DNA from: Strongylocentrotus droebachiensis
Lineage: Eukaryota > Echinodermata > Echinoidea > Camarodonta > Strongylocentrotidae
NCBI GenBank assembly: GCA_035222895.1
Contig: JAVYIG010002373.1
Span: 186,001-250,000, forward strand
Length of the DNA: 64,000 nt
Reading direction: 5' to 3'
The notes beneath the pieces are model-generated. The model was not told where the DNA came from and did no database searches. It was given only the letters and a program-made list of their open reading frames with translations. The position numbers and the translations under genes were made by a program. Below are positions 11,266 through 22,454 of the stretch, one piece after another; positions within the stretch are counted from its first letter, which is position 1, and every line of letters starts with the position of its first letter.

Positions 11266-11631
11266 CCTGTAATCCAGGTCTAGTCGAATTCCATGGGTCT
11301 TGCTATCACTTCTCTGGAATTGTTTCAAATTACAGCGCATCCAAAGCACTTTGTGAGAGCATGGAAATGCATTTGGTCTACATAGGTTCTCAAGAAGAAC
11401 AGGATTTTTTGGAGATAAACCAAGCACCTTATATCGCGATCGGTACGTGGATCGGGCTAAGTGCTGTGACCTGGCTTGATAACTCTAGTCTGACCTATGC
11501 CAATTTCAATATAACCACCTCGACATTCGATGATGGAGGAACTTATTTTGTGATGAGCTCGTCGTCCTCGTTCCGGTGGCTCGACGAAGACGGATCAAAC
11601 CTTCACTATGCCATCTGTGAAAAGAAAGGAG
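11266..11631 (+). CDS. Lectin gene 1, exon 3: C-type lectin-like domain B
   Basis: A 366-base phase 1-1 exon from acceptor TCTTTTGGTAG to donor GTAAGC, residues 144-265. It is a full CTLD: CNPGLVEFHGSCYHFSG with the N-terminal cysteine pair intact, ALCESMEMHLVYIGSQEEQ, TWIGLSAVTWLDNSSLTY, and AICEKK. The 'CV' cysteine is Tyr (GGTYFVM), and the usual WND position reads RWLDED. Only the N-terminal pair and the first/last cysteines remain, so two disulfides are expected. Its partner 21236-21595 is two codons shorter, the difference lying just before GTWIGL. No calcium-site EPN/QPD is seen. Confidence 0.85.
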
Positions 11632-12113
11632 GTAAGCACGAATATATGATTAGTTTTTTCCTGAGTAAAATAAAGTAAAATACAAAAAAGTCCATGTTAC
11701 TTGTTTTTTAAAACATCTCTTATGATTGGAAATTGTTTGAATCACAAGGGGAGGTTAATGAATTAAACATCAAAGACGCATGATCACAGGTTTACATGAT
11801 GGGGAAAGTGAGAGGATCCGGGGATATACTTGATAGTGGGTAGTGGCGTTTACAGAGAGTTGAATTTACTTTTACGACCGATCGATGAGCGCACCCTCCT
11901 CCAACTTCAGAAGGACCATAGAATAAGGATAAATTTCTTTTTTTACTTCACTCTCTCACATGAAATAGAAACAAATCCACGATTCTTAGCAGTTCTTCTA
12001 TATATAATAAACATCATGGCATACAAATGGTATAGCTTGATGAAGTCTCTAAGATAGTTCTTTGATAATATCATCAACATGAGATTTTACCATCAATTTT
12101 CCCCTTTCTTCAG

Positions 12114-12506
12114 ATTGTAATGGGGTCCCAAATGCCAGCTACGTGTACGGTGGGTCCTGCTATTACGTCAATCCTACCCCTGCCGGTTTCCTATGGATGA
12201 AATCATTTTGCGAGACTTATGGAATGCATCTGGTCTCGATCGGATCCGGGGGAGAGCAAGGTTTCTTGGTGTCTATTCTTCCTGACGTTAACATAGATTA
12301 CTGGATAGGATTAGACAGTATCACCTGGCAAGACGGCTCACAGATGATCTTTAACAGTTTCAAAGGATATTGGGATGATTTCAATCTTGGGGGAACTTGT
12401 TATATAATGGTAACATTGCCTCAAATACACTGGTTTGATCGTACAACCGACACCTCAATCGATCATCCTTTCTACGAAGAGTATTACATTTGTGAAAAAG
12501 AAGGCG
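12114..12506 (+). CDS. Lectin gene 1, exon 4: C-type lectin-like domain C
   Basis: A 393-base phase 1-1 exon from acceptor CCCCTTTCTTCAG to donor GTGAGT, residues 266-396. The CTLD begins DCNGVPNASYVYGGSCYYV, with SFCETYGMHLVSIGS, YWIGLDSITWQDGS, GGTCYIM and YYICEKEG. It has the 'CV' cysteine but no visible partner for it, so one cysteine is predicted free. WND reads HWFDRT; EPN/QPD is absent. It is the last gene 1 exon I can identify. The duplication with gene 2 ends about 160 bases downstream, so the CTLD D, mucin and PAN exons have no counterpart. The transcript must use unknown exons, read through to gene 2, or be a broken gene. Confidence 0.85.
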
Positions 12507-12810
12507 GTGAGTAACGAAATTTCGTTTACAACGAGTATATATCTCTATACAGTTAACAGCTAAATAGTTCATATCCCTTGTAAATTTTTATTTGTGTGAC
12601 TTTAGTAACTCAAGAATAAAAGGTAGACTGGTTGAGTTAGGGCCGTGCTGTTGAATACTATAAGCTTTAATATTTCACATTCTCAACAACAAAAAATCGG
12701 GACAAATCAATTATTGCTAAATATATTACTCATTGCGGATATAGTATCGAAAATAATATCGCTAGTGATATTCGTTTGTCTCGCAATGTGGTCAATAAGG
12801 AATCTAAAAG

Positions 12811-12853
12811 ATCACGACGTTTCGTATGCTACTGCAATACTTCGTCAGGTGAT
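12811..12853 (-). ncRNA. Candidate hammerhead ribozyme of the Penelope-like element
   Basis: Read on the minus strand: stem I ATCAC; core CTGACGA plus one extra A; stem II GTATTGCAGTAGCATAC (GTAT/ATAC with an inner GC/GC); GAAA; a minimal ACGT stem III; a GTC cleavage triplet; and GTGAT closing stem I. All invariant hammerhead positions are present. An extra A after the core GA is known in at least one natural viroid hammerhead. Such ribozymes with very short, self-complementary stem III are described in Penelope-like elements. It lies about 200 bases downstream of the stop of a Penelope GIY-YIG frame on the same strand, the expected context. Activity is inference. Confidence 0.55.
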
Positions 12854-12944
12854 AAAAACTGTTGTAAGCAAGGGTCTTTTATACTTTACGGGAGGACCGT
12901 AAAGCGGTCTAAAATTCGATCGATAATTGGAACAATAACGCCCA

Positions 12945-13063
12945 ATGCCTATTGGTCGACGCACACGGTGATCGACCAATCACCAAGGCCGCTGGTTCGG
13001 CCGCTGGTTCGGCTGATGCACCAGGCCTATTGGCCGACGCATACGGTACTCGACCAATCAACG
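12945..13063 (-). repeat. Two ~40 bp direct repeats after the Penelope stop
   Basis: CCTATTGG(T/C)CGACGCA and CGACCAATCA occur together twice, about 80 bases apart (12945-12985 and 13025-13063). They lie in the 3' region of the Penelope remnant, between its stop codon and the ribozyme motif. Confidence 0.6.
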
Positions 13064-13477
13064 GGCCGCTGGCTCGGGCCGTCTGCTGAATGGAATCGAC
13101 CGTTGTTGGCTGGCAGGACGGCGAGTGTCATGGCGGCGTATCGTCCGCATCCAAAATTCGGGGATATCGATCCCGTTGTCTCTGTTGAAATTATTAGGAT
13201 TGAGACGGATATTGATAGCTTCTTTTACCCTCCGTGTATACCAATGCCGTTCTTGGGAAAGGCACTGAACCCCGTCCCAGTCTGGTTGATGCTGGTTGTC
13301 CCAAGCATGTTCGGCTACAGCTGAGTTGTCAGTTCGACGGAGTCTGACGTCCCTCTTATGCTCAGTGATTCTTTCTTTTATCGGACGGGCAGTTTCACCG
13401 ATGTGAAGGATGTGATCATCTCTCTCGAAGTAAATAGCAAATTTGGATAAACTCTTACGGGGTATTAGAGATTCGGT
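13058..13477 (-). pseudogene. Penelope-like retroelement, C-terminal GIY-YIG endonuclease remnant
   Basis: A 139-codon minus-strand frame ends at the TGA at 13058-13060. It contains HIGETARPIKERITEHKRDV, then DNSAVAEHAWDNQHQPDWDG, SQERHWYTRRVKEAINIRL and NGIDIPEFWM. This is the typical end of Penelope-like proteins, where a GIY-YIG nuclease follows the reverse transcriptase. The frame is closed upstream by a TAA at 13478, and no reverse transcriptase is found beside it, so this is a 5'-truncated copy. It lies just past the last exon of lectin gene 1 in the opposite orientation. The plus-strand frame 12776-13324 over the same DNA is a shadow. Confidence 0.8.
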
Positions 13478-13545
13478 TTATCAATTTATATTGTGAAAGG
13501 GAGTATCCTAGCTGTAAACCTCGGCTTTTAAAAGAGGCGGTATCG
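13440..13545. repeat. Dispersed repeat shared with 28135-28610
   Basis: CTTACGGGGTATTAG followed by ATTGTGAAAGGGAGTATCCT and AGCTGTAAACCTCGGCTTT also occurs at 28138 and 28556. There the two halves are separated by an inserted palindromic element. It probably belongs to the Penelope-like family flanking sequence. Confidence 0.6.
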
Positions 13546-13559
13546 AAAAATGTATTTTC

Positions 13560-14249
13560 CCCCCAATATCACTGCGTGAATTGTTTTTAAACATACAATT
13601 TCTTCAGCAAATATTCTATTCCTTTCGTCTAGTGAAATCTACACTCGACAAAAAAAGAAAGTGGACATTAAGTATAGTTAAGAATTTCAAATAAATATTT
13701 GATATAAAATTATCTTTCGGCATATACATCGAAGAAACCATAAAGTAATCCTCTTACAATCGAAATCATACGCATGAGTTAGCAAAAACCATTTAACAAT
13801 AAATACAAACGGGGCATCTGGCCGATTCAAATTTTAATGAGCATTAGGCGTAGGGTAGGTGCAGGGAATTGGAGACCGCAGGGAATTGGTGACCACCAAG
13901 CTTGAATCCATCACTGTCTGTCCGTGTTGGCTCCAATACTGCTATAGCGCATTTGTGGCCTTTAACAACACTACTGCATATATCCAATTCATTTCGAAGA
14001 CTACAATGTGCTCTTTCTCCGAGAAAATTGGAAAAATTGACCAAGGTAACCAATTTTGATCGTATAATTTTGCTCTGATATAAAAACACAATTTTCACTG
14101 AATGTTGTGGTGTATGCAGATATTTCGGGGTGGCTCTTAAAAAGTAGTTTTAAAATGAAGTTTATGAAGTGTGCCAACAATTACTGAAAACTTATGGCAA
14201 ATGTTTGTTGTGAATGGGTGTTGCACAGCACATTATGAATGGTGTCTGA
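13560..14249. other. Intergenic, nothing assigned
   Basis: AT-rich, with a small near-duplicate GCAGGGAATTGG at about 13860 and 13877. No exon or element could be supported. Confidence 0.4.
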
Positions 14250-14420
14250 TCAGAAATGTGTGCAAGCAATGGGGGACAATAGGTCCAAGATTTATTATTA
14301 TTATTATTATTATTATTCATTTAATGGTATATAATGGTCGACCACCAGCGCAAGGCTGAAAGGGTCAATTTACAAAGGTACAGCGAGGTAAATTATATAC
14401 ATGTGCAATATTATTACGAA
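14250..14420 (-). mobile_element. Probable LINE 3' end with (AAT)n tail
   Basis: An (ATT)n run at about 14291-14318 borders GTCGACCACCAGCGCAAGGC. Read on the minus strand this is a GC-rich hairpin-like 3' UTR ending in (AAT)n, as in CR1-type LINEs and as at 29306-29530. Only the tail is present. Confidence 0.35.
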
Positions 14421-14581
14421 ACATAGTAAATAAATCTGTAACATAATGACAATACAGCAGAATTATATTGCGTTCGTTTATGTACATTACGTGAAAGGAT
14501 GCACTAGCAGAAGATATACAAGAGCAGTAGTTCTATATTTCTGCCATGTGCTGAATGTACGTGAAAAATGAAGTTCCATGA

Positions 14582-14956
14582 TTAAAGGTAAAGACCAGTA
14601 TTGGAAACGCCCCAATTTCAAAAAATGAAATGGAAGCTCTCATTACCAATCATGTGAAAGAATATGTTTTGACTAATACATGATGATAAAAAATTTGCCG
14701 GGAAACCGCCTACTAATTCATATATTTGGTAAATTTGTTTCTCTCATGGTCGTGTGAGAGATATAGGGTAGTCCCATATACATCTTTCTGTGTATAGTGC
14801 TTGTAACTTTACGAAGAATGGGCCAAATTTCTTATCATTTTGATGATTCCAGAACCTTGCAGATGCTAGATGCTAAATGATCAACCTTTTCTGATCGATT
14901 CCACAACGTTTCTTTCACAATGCAATCGCATGACCATTACTGGTCTTTACCTTTAA
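14582..14956. mobile_element. TTAA-flanked MITE, AGGTAAAGACCAGTA family, copy 1
   Basis: The termini AGGTAAAGACCAGTA and TACTGGTCTTTACCT are perfect inverted repeats, flanked by TTAA on both sides (14582-14585 and 14953-14956). No ORF. A second full copy in opposite orientation lies at 27106-27504, and a fragment at 10855. The TTAA target fits piggyBac- or Kolobok-type mobilisation; which one is not decidable here. Confidence 0.85.
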
Positions 14957-16337
14957 TGATGAGAAACAGTTCAACAAAAAGGACAAAAGTTAAAAATGAA
15001 AGGCACATAAAACAATTTAAGTTTCTCCATTTGTCTTCCTTTTCAATTTGATTATGGTTTCAAGATTACATGAACAAATAGTCGTATACCAATTAATATC
15101 TATCTCAAAATTCATAATTCCCAAAGTTAGGCCTATGCCATAACTATTATTGAGACATTTTTTTGACAGTGCTCAAAATGATAAATTAAAAAAATAGTGA
15201 CTACACGACATATATCTTGATACGACGTAATATCTAATAGTATAAGATTACCATTTGAGTAACAGTGGATGAAATCATTAACTGAAATGTAAGATTCTAT
15301 GAATGTTGTATCTATACGATACGGCCGGGCTAAAATAAGGAAACCAAATTACATTCCAAAAAGTAGCCCCCATCATTAAAAAAAAAACCCATGAGAAACC
15401 TGAAGGGGGCTCTTTTGTAAATTAAAAAAGAGCCCCCTTGGAAAAAAAAAATGAGGATTGATTGTCACAAAAAGTAACTACGCTCCTAAACAATAGCTCA
15501 TAATTTTGTAACATAGAATCGTTTCAAGATTTCGTCTTGCAAAAATATTTCTATGGTAGTTATCAAAACAATGTGTAACAATAAGAGATTATCATTAATC
15601 CATGGTTGAGTAAGCACACGTTAATGAATTTTTATTTTCATATTTAAAAATTCATAAAAATTAATAATATCATTGCAGCTTACTGAGTTTTATTTTTTTC
15701 TTCAAAATGCACTGTTTTACAATTGCAAATAATGCATTTAACCACATGTGCCATTTACAAATAAAAAATGATGGAAAATCAAAAAGCATTGTTTCATAAT
15801 CAATGCATTCAGTCATGTGCTGTTTCACAACAATGTACAGGCACGCACAGTGTCTTGTGACTTTTGAATTAGGCCATTTTGTCTTTAATCTATGCTCATT
15901 CAGCCATACAGTGATGAATATCTCTGATTTTCATACAAAATGTACCTAACGACTATACCAATATTGTGGTAAGATGACATCGTGAGACATTTCAATGGTT
16001 TCGAAATTATATGAGCAGTTCTTTAGGGGGTAGTTAGTAGTTACTTTTTGTTCTGTTTACATGTATGTGTAAATGTAGTGTTACCACCTTAAAACAGATT
16101 GGCTCATTTAAATTATTTAGGCAAGTTTCAATTAAAAAAAACAGGAAAATACAAAACAAATATCTGATATATTTTTGTTACTATTTATGTCTATTTAACT
16201 TTTTTTGTTGGGGCGGGGGGGGGGGGGGGGGGGGGAGGAAGCGGGGGAGTAAATGCGCTACTTTTACTAGTATAGACGGCATCAAATCACTTAAAAATAA
16301 GAATGGATTTATTATTGTACATGTATTAGGTGCACAC
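14957..16337. other. Intergenic stretch with a strong hairpin
   Basis: AT-rich, without a recognisable gene. 15403-15439 is a perfect inverted repeat: AAGGGGGCTCTTTT, an 8-base loop, then AAAAGAGCCCCCTT. A poly-G run stands at about 16210-16235. Confidence 0.55.
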
Positions 16338-16340
16338 GAT

Positions 16341-16655
16341 CTGGAAGCGTCATAGTGTAGTGGTTCTGACTCGCGTTTTTCAATCATAAGGTCGTGAGTT
16401 CGAATCTCACTCCAGGACGTTGATTTCCTTCAGCAAGCAATTCATCCACATTGTGCTGCACACTCCACCCAGGTAAAGTAAATGGGGACCTGGTAGGATT
16501 TCATTCCTTGAAACGCACAGCGCGTGAGCGCGTAACAGCTGCTCTGCTAAAGCCATGCAGGGTAATTATGCTGCATTATTGTAGATCGCTTAAAGACTTC
16601 CAAAACAGTAAGTGTTAGGCGCTATATAAGCACATAACATTATTCTTATAATTCT
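16341..16655 (+). mobile_element. tRNA-derived SINE
   Basis: The head resembles a tRNA gene: stem CTGGA / TCCAG, an A-box-like TAGTGTAGTGGTTCTGAC (about 16353-16370) and a B-box GAGTTCGAATC (about 16396-16406), so RNA polymerase III transcription is expected. The body contains TTGTGCTGCACACTCCACCC and the tail GCGCTATATAAGCACATAA, a pattern familiar from SINEs of marine deuterostomes. The length of about 315 bp and the non-tRNA body exclude a functional tRNA gene. Confidence 0.75.
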
Positions 16656-16739
16656 GTTTAGGATAGCATTAACCAACTTCTTTTGTTTTGTTTTTCCAAT
16701 CCACCATTCTACAAGTCAAATCTCAAGTACTTCATTTCA

Positions 16740-17350
16740 ATACCTTATATCGCTCACACAAAGCGCGCGAAAGCCTGCCGAAGGCGGCCCTTTCGCGAGT
16801 ATTGCTAAGGTCCGTTGCTTGCTGTACTGATTCTCTAATAAACACCAACAGCAGCAACAAAATAACAAAAAATGTTCAGTTTTTGTATCACCCTCTTCTT
16901 TCACCAAGAATATATCGACAACAACAACGACGGCAGCAGCAGCAAAAACAACAGCATCAATGACAACAACAATAATAACCACAATAACCACAAAAGTTCA
17001 GTTTTTATAACACCGTCTACTTTCATGAAGAATATATCGATACATGAGAGAAATTGAGCATGCGCACAACACAATTTACGATTTCTTGTAACTGAATATA
17101 TAGAGGGTCATTGCCAACGCATCTTCAGACATCTAACGGGTTGACGCCGTTTGATTATGTCTACAAGGCTGCCCAATTTTTTTATCAACATTTTATCACT
17201 AGCGACAGAGGTAAGGTGTGGCGTTAAATTTTAATTTTATAATAATTTGTTGTGTTAGGCTCAGAAAGATTAAAAATATACTGTTATGCGTGCTTCATGT
17301 AGAGTATCAAAACCTTTGGTATATTACTTGTATACTTTCATAATTCATTG
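16740..17350 (+). repeat. Duplicated flank with hairpin and CAA/CAG microsatellite, copy 2
   Basis: Direct counterpart of 2475-3115: the same hairpin (GCGCGAAAG ... CTTTCGCG), the same imperfect CAA/CAG run and the same following sequence. It marks the left side of duplication unit 2, and from about 17485 the sequence then matches 6445 onward. Confidence 0.7.
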
Positions 17351-17599
17351 CTACCTCGGTCAGTCCGAACCTGGGTGACAAAGAATAACTATGACCAAAG
17401 CACTTTCATACGCTGGTAATGTCCATATTCAAAATGAATCGCCATGACGTAGATATTATAGCCATTAAAAGGTCGATGCAACAAAGAGAGGTAACAGAAA
17501 TGCTAGTAATTGGGACACACACACCCACGCAAAGGGAGGGAGTGAACAGTGATGTAATGTGATCAAAGGAAATTGAAAGTGTGATGACATAAATAGGAA

Positions 17600-18609
17600 C
17601 GATCAATAAAATCAAAGTGTTTTTGACAACAACAAAATTCCTCTCATGAAATGACACGGTCCTTTTGCAATGAGCTTTTAAATTCATCATTAATTATAAA
17701 CGAATACCGTACGCCTTATTCCTGCGCTCACGTTTATTTCCATTCATCCTGTTTTACCCTACCTTACATTTTCTCTCGTATAGATCCTCCTCTTTGTTAA
17801 AAAAGTAGAACAATCATGAAAAATATAGCGAAGCACGTTCACTCAGAGAGTATAGAACTATTCTTCACGTGCAGAAGCACGTACAATTAAACATGTCTGG
17901 GCAGAAAGTGCCTTCTCATACATCAACTATTGGAAACTGTGACAACCATTGTCAAAAGCGGTCTTTTGCACTTCCAAAGTAATGATTTGCTTCAGATGAT
18001 AGAGCACGTCATAGCCATCATAGGAGGAAGACGTTGGTCTCTTGTAAGTCGTCCTCTTCCCTAAAACCTGGATTTTGCCAGAGTTTTTCATGAACTCAAG
18101 GTACGTTTTATTTATAAAAATCTTTTTGAGAACACCTAGAAAATCTTTTAAAAGATATTTTCAGAACCTAAGGTATCTGATGCCCAATGTATAGTATTAA
18201 TATGTGGGAAATAAATGGGTATTTTCCTCATTGCATGCGTTATCCCCAGGATTAAGTGTGTGTGGGGGAGATGTGGGTGCGTTCGTTTATGTGAGCGTGT
18301 GCGTATGTGTTGGTTTGAGTGTGTTGGTTAAATGCGATTCACCCGATCGATTGTCCCTTTGATAGGACAACAAATCATAGTTTGTTCTTTATTGCATATG
18401 TTAAACCATTATGTATCACTTTATTTCATACTTCGTAGCTTGAGATGATACAACATAATTTTTTGTTTGTTTTGCTATTTATACATCGTCGATCGACATG
18501 TTCATGTAGTAAGGTGACTATTGTAAATGAGAAGATAAGTACGAAGTATTCATGAAAACTTTATTCTTTTTTTATTCGTATTAAAATAATAATTGTGTTT
18601 ATCTTACAG
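17600..18609 (+). promoter_or_regulatory. Probable promoter, 5' UTR exon and first intron of lectin gene 2
   Basis: Conserved with 6560-7463. The two candidate donors recur: GTAAGT after 18043 and AAG|GTACGT after 18100. The ATG at 18610 again follows TTATCTTACAG directly. Compared with unit 1 it carries a small GTGTGT-rich insertion near 18250-18330. Confidence 0.5.
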
Positions 18610-18676
18610 ATGGACTTTCCTTTTTACATTCTTACATTTGTAATGAGTACGCAAATATATCTCAGTACCGGGGAAG
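18610..18676 (+). CDS. Lectin gene 2, exon 1: signal peptide
   Basis: A 67-base exon ending in phase 1 with a GTTTGT donor, encoding MDFPFYILTFVMSTQIYLST plus GE (residues 1-22). It differs from gene 1 mainly at residues 3-7 (FPFYI against LTCCI), so the signal peptide core has changed while the border and C-terminal half are identical. The product should be secreted or type I, and since no membrane segment appears downstream in the intact gene, secretion is most likely. Confidence 0.78.
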
Positions 18677-19452
18677 GTTTGTAATTTCTTCTTTCCTATT
18701 CTTATCTATTCTATTCTAGTATACGAATCACAAGAAAATGCCATGAAGGTTTAAATAAAGGTATCAGGGCCCGGGTAATAAAATAACTCTTTATGAAAAA
18801 TACATTCATGAAAAAGTTGTATTTTGAAATTTGAAACAAGAAAATTGACTTAAGTTTCACATGTCATTTTGTAAGAAAAAAAATCCCATCTAGGCCTATG
18901 TATTAAGGGTTTCCTGAAAGAAAGAATATATCCTTTTAATATTTTTTCTGCTGTTGATATTTCGTGAGTACTTCCGCAATGCACGGAAATATTATCGCGC
19001 GATTTTTTAATTCTTTCTTTCTTTCAAGTCTTGCATCATTTTTAAACCAATATTTCACGGGCATTGCACGTACATTTGCGGGGACACGTGTGTCGTCTTA
19101 AAACAAAAAAAAACCTCAATCCAGCCCCAAAGTTGCGAATTATGGACCTTATGCACAAATCAAATAGAAAACTGTAGGTTAATATTAATCATCTCTCAAA
19201 ATAATGGAGGCATTGTCAATGATTATTTTTCATTGAGATGGAAGCCTAAAATCGCAAAACCATAAACTTTGTATTTGCGTAAGACTTTATTGGCGATATG
19301 AAGTTACAAAAGCCCACAGCGGATTTTCTATGGGAAAATCCCAGTCACTTTCGGATCGGCATATTATTTGAATAATGCACATTTCAAATGTTACTTTATT
19401 TACAAAATTGGATAGCAATATCTGTTCGTTTCATTATATTTCTGTCTTACAG

Positions 19453-19821
19453 CTTGTGATGTGAATCAGGTTGAATTCGATGGGTCCTTGTACCATTTCT
19501 CTCAAAACCCGTCCGACTTTTACACATCGAAAGTCTCTTGTGAGAATCTGGGAATGCATTTGGTCTCGATAGGATCCCAGCTAGAACAGGACTTCTTGGT
19601 CTCCAACCTACCCGACAATAGCTCAGAATACTGGATAGGACTAGACAGTGTGACTTGGCAAGACGGTTCAAACTTGACTTACAACAGGTTCAGAGGATAT
19701 TTCTATGATTTTGATGAAGGAGGAACTTATTTCGTAATGCATATACCGGTTCCAACCTATTGGATTGATGACATCATCAGTGTCGACAGCAAGCGTAATT
19801 GTATTTGTGAAAAAGAAGGCG
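19453..19821 (+). CDS. Lectin gene 2, exon 2: C-type lectin-like domain A'
   Basis: A 369-base phase 1-1 exon (residues 23-145) between TTTCTGTCTTACAG and GTGAGT. The CTLD matches domain A of gene 1, with the same cysteine changes: GSLYHF instead of GSCYHF, GGTYFVM instead of a Cys, and the additional Cys in NCICEKEG. Differences from A cluster in the long-loop and C-terminal part: GYFYDFDEGG, HIPVPTYWIDD and a two-residue insertion near IISVDSKRN. No EPN/QPD or WND is present. Confidence 0.87.
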
Positions 19822-21235
19822 GTGAGTACCAAACATTGTGATTGGGATGTCACTTTGGCTTACATGAGGGTTATTCTGGTTGTTCCAGGCCCCTTAAATC
19901 TAATCTTGCTTCCCTGACCCCCCCCCCCCCACACACACACACGTACACAGACACGCATATGCCCCTCCCCTAACTGAGTTTTTGTTTCTACGCCCCTTTT
20001 CGAATGTTAGATCTAAGAATCCACCTGCAAAATGTGAAGAAATCGTCCTTCCTTGTTAAGAAGTTTTCTGAACTTTGCGCTCCCTTCTAACAAAATCATG
20101 AATCATTTTTCGTCGATGTATTCATTTCAGCAAGCACCTACTAGTATGCGTTAAAATCCTGTACTCTCATAATTATTTAGCAAATGAAAAAAAAAACTTC
20201 AGTTGAAATAGAACAAAAGTTGCACTATGTACGTTAAAGTGTGTGACATTGTCTGGAGTAAGATTTCATTCAAACAACTTTTTGTTAAGGGATTGAAAAT
20301 CCAAGACGTCGGTCTGACTGGCTGTCGGTCACGATGGCTGTTCGGTTATTGGGCTTTTGTATGGTCTCCTGAGATGGTCCTAAGTAGGCCAAGCTATCAC
20401 AGGTGCCGTTGTACAATCTGCTGAGGAATGGTAAAAAGATCAAAGTTAGAAAATACTTTTACACGATTACAGAGGAAATAATCACCGAGGGGATAATACC
20501 AGTCTTGAGGGTAACACATCACATCAGGTAAATTATCGAAGGTAAAATGAATCCGAAGCACAGATTTTGAGAGGTAAATGCCTCTGGCATGAAAGAATGA
20601 AATATGATATTATGAAATGGCATTAATGACACAAAGGAGGATTATGCCCATTGTCATTATGGAGAAAAAGAGACAGATGTACAGTGAGACACTGGTACAT
20701 AAACGCACACGCCCACACTTGCACATAGACACGCACAAACCCACTTACACAACCCACACATAAAGAACAACTAATTGAAATAGTACATCTTTCCCTGCGT
20801 TAACATCACCCTGGGTTTCATCAATTTGAATTGCATTCCCAGAAGAAAAAAGAAAACAGCTTGACCGAATTCTGAATTGTATCATGAAGTAGGCCTATTT
20901 CTAGATTAGCAGTTTAAAGCAAATCTGCCAGAAATCATATTCACTGAAACGCTTAAATTATTTTTGCACATATAATTGACCACATGCAGTCGGGTCAGAC
21001 GACTACCTTGACTTCCACATCTTTGCCTTTTCAACTAAGCTCATGTTTTCTCCAAATCGTCCGGCGGATACAGTGACTTTGTTGACCTGAACATTCAGAA
21101 CGAGTATGGGTGAATTATGTATGAGTTATGTATTTAACATAACAGAAATCACAAACATTAAACCTAATTTTTAACAATGCTGCCACAAATGTCAGCATTA
21201 CCTCTTTCTCCCCTTTCAATTGTTTCTTTTGGTAG

Positions 21236-21595
21236 CCTGTAATCCAGGTCTTGTCGAATTCCATGGGTCTTGCTATCACTTCTCTGGAATTGTTACAAAT
21301 TACAGCGCATCCAAGGCACTTTGTGAGAGCCTGGGAATGCATTTGGTCTACATAGGTTCTCAAGAAGAACAGGCTTTTTTGGAGATAAACCAAGCACCAT
21401 TTATCGGTACGTGGATCGGGCTTAGTGAAGTGACCTGGCTCGATAGTTCTAGTCTGACCTATGCCAATTTCGGTGTAACCACCTCGACATTCGATGATGT
21501 AGGAACTTTTTTCGTGATGAGCTCGTCGTCCTCTTTCCAGTGGCTCGACGATGACGGATCAAACCTTCACTATGCCATCTGTGAAAAGGAAGGAG
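21236..21595 (+). CDS. Lectin gene 2, exon 3: C-type lectin-like domain B'
   Basis: A 360-base phase 1-1 exon (residues 146-265) from TCTTTTGGTAG to GTGAGC. The CTLD has CNPGLVEFHGSCYHFSGIV, LCESLGMHLVYIGSQEEQ, GTWIGLSEVTWLDSSSLTY and AICEKEGG. The 'CV' position is Phe (VGTFFVM), against Tyr in gene 1's B. It retains the N-terminal cysteine pair and the first/last cysteines. The minus-strand frame 21115-21393 is a shadow. Confidence 0.87.
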
Positions 21596-22064
21596 GTGAG
21601 CACAAAATATGATTGTTTTTCCCTCCTGAGCAAAATAAAGGGAAACACAACAACAAAGGCCATATTACTTTTAAAAAACGTCTCTTATGATTGGAAATTG
21701 TTTGAATCACAAGGGGAGGTTAATGAATTAAACATCAGAGACGCTTGATCCCAGGTTCTAATGGGGAAAGTGAGAGCATCCGGGGATATACTTGATAGTG
21801 GGCAGTGGCGTTTACAGAGAGTTGAATTCACTTTTACGACCGATCGATGAGCGCACCCTTCTCCAAATTCAGAAGGAATAAGGATGAATTCCATTTTGTT
21901 CTCAATCTCTCACCTGGAATAGAAACAAATCCACGATTCGTAGCAGTTCTTCTATAATAAACAGCATGACATACAAATGGTGTAGCTTGATGAAGACCCG
22001 AAGATAGTTCTTTGATAATATCATCAACATGAGATTTAACCATCAATTTCCCCCTTTCTTCCAG

Positions 22065-22454
22065 ATTGTTATGGGGTTCCATATACCTACTACATTTACA
22101 GTGGGTCCTGCTATATCGTCTTGCCTACCCCTGTCAGCTTCCTTAGGGCGAAATCGGTTTGCGAGACTTATGGAATGCATCTGGTCTCGATCGGATCCGA
22201 GGGAGAGCAAGGTTTCTTGGTGTCTATTCTTCCTGACGTTAACATAGATTACTGGATAGGATTAGACAGTATCACCTGGCAAGACGGCTCACAGATGATC
22301 TTTAACAGTTTCAAAGGATATTCGATTGATTTCAATCTCGGGGGAACTTGTTTTATAATGGTAACATGGAAACAAGTTCACTGGTTTGATCGTACAGCCG
22401 ACACCTCAAACGACCCTTTCTACAAAGAGTATTACATTTGTGAAAAAGAAGGCG
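22065..22454 (+). CDS. Lectin gene 2, exon 4: C-type lectin-like domain C'
   Basis: A 390-base phase 1-1 exon (residues 266-395) from CCCTTTCTTCCAG to GTGAGT. It begins DCYGVPYTYYIYSGSCYIV and has VCETYGMHLVSIGSEGEQ, YWIGLDSITWQDGS, GGTCFIM and YYICEKEG. Compared with domain C the middle about 50 residues are almost unchanged at DNA level too, while the N-terminal strand and the loop after GGTC differ clearly. It carries five cysteines, so one is predicted unpaired. Confidence 0.87.

Noticed and set aside
12776-13324. Plus-strand 182-codon frame
   Set aside because: It is antisense to the Penelope GIY-YIG frame, which has clear family motifs.
16341-16418. Possible functional tRNA gene
   Set aside because: A and B boxes are present, but the sequence continues into a ~315 bp SINE body and the cloverleaf is poor.
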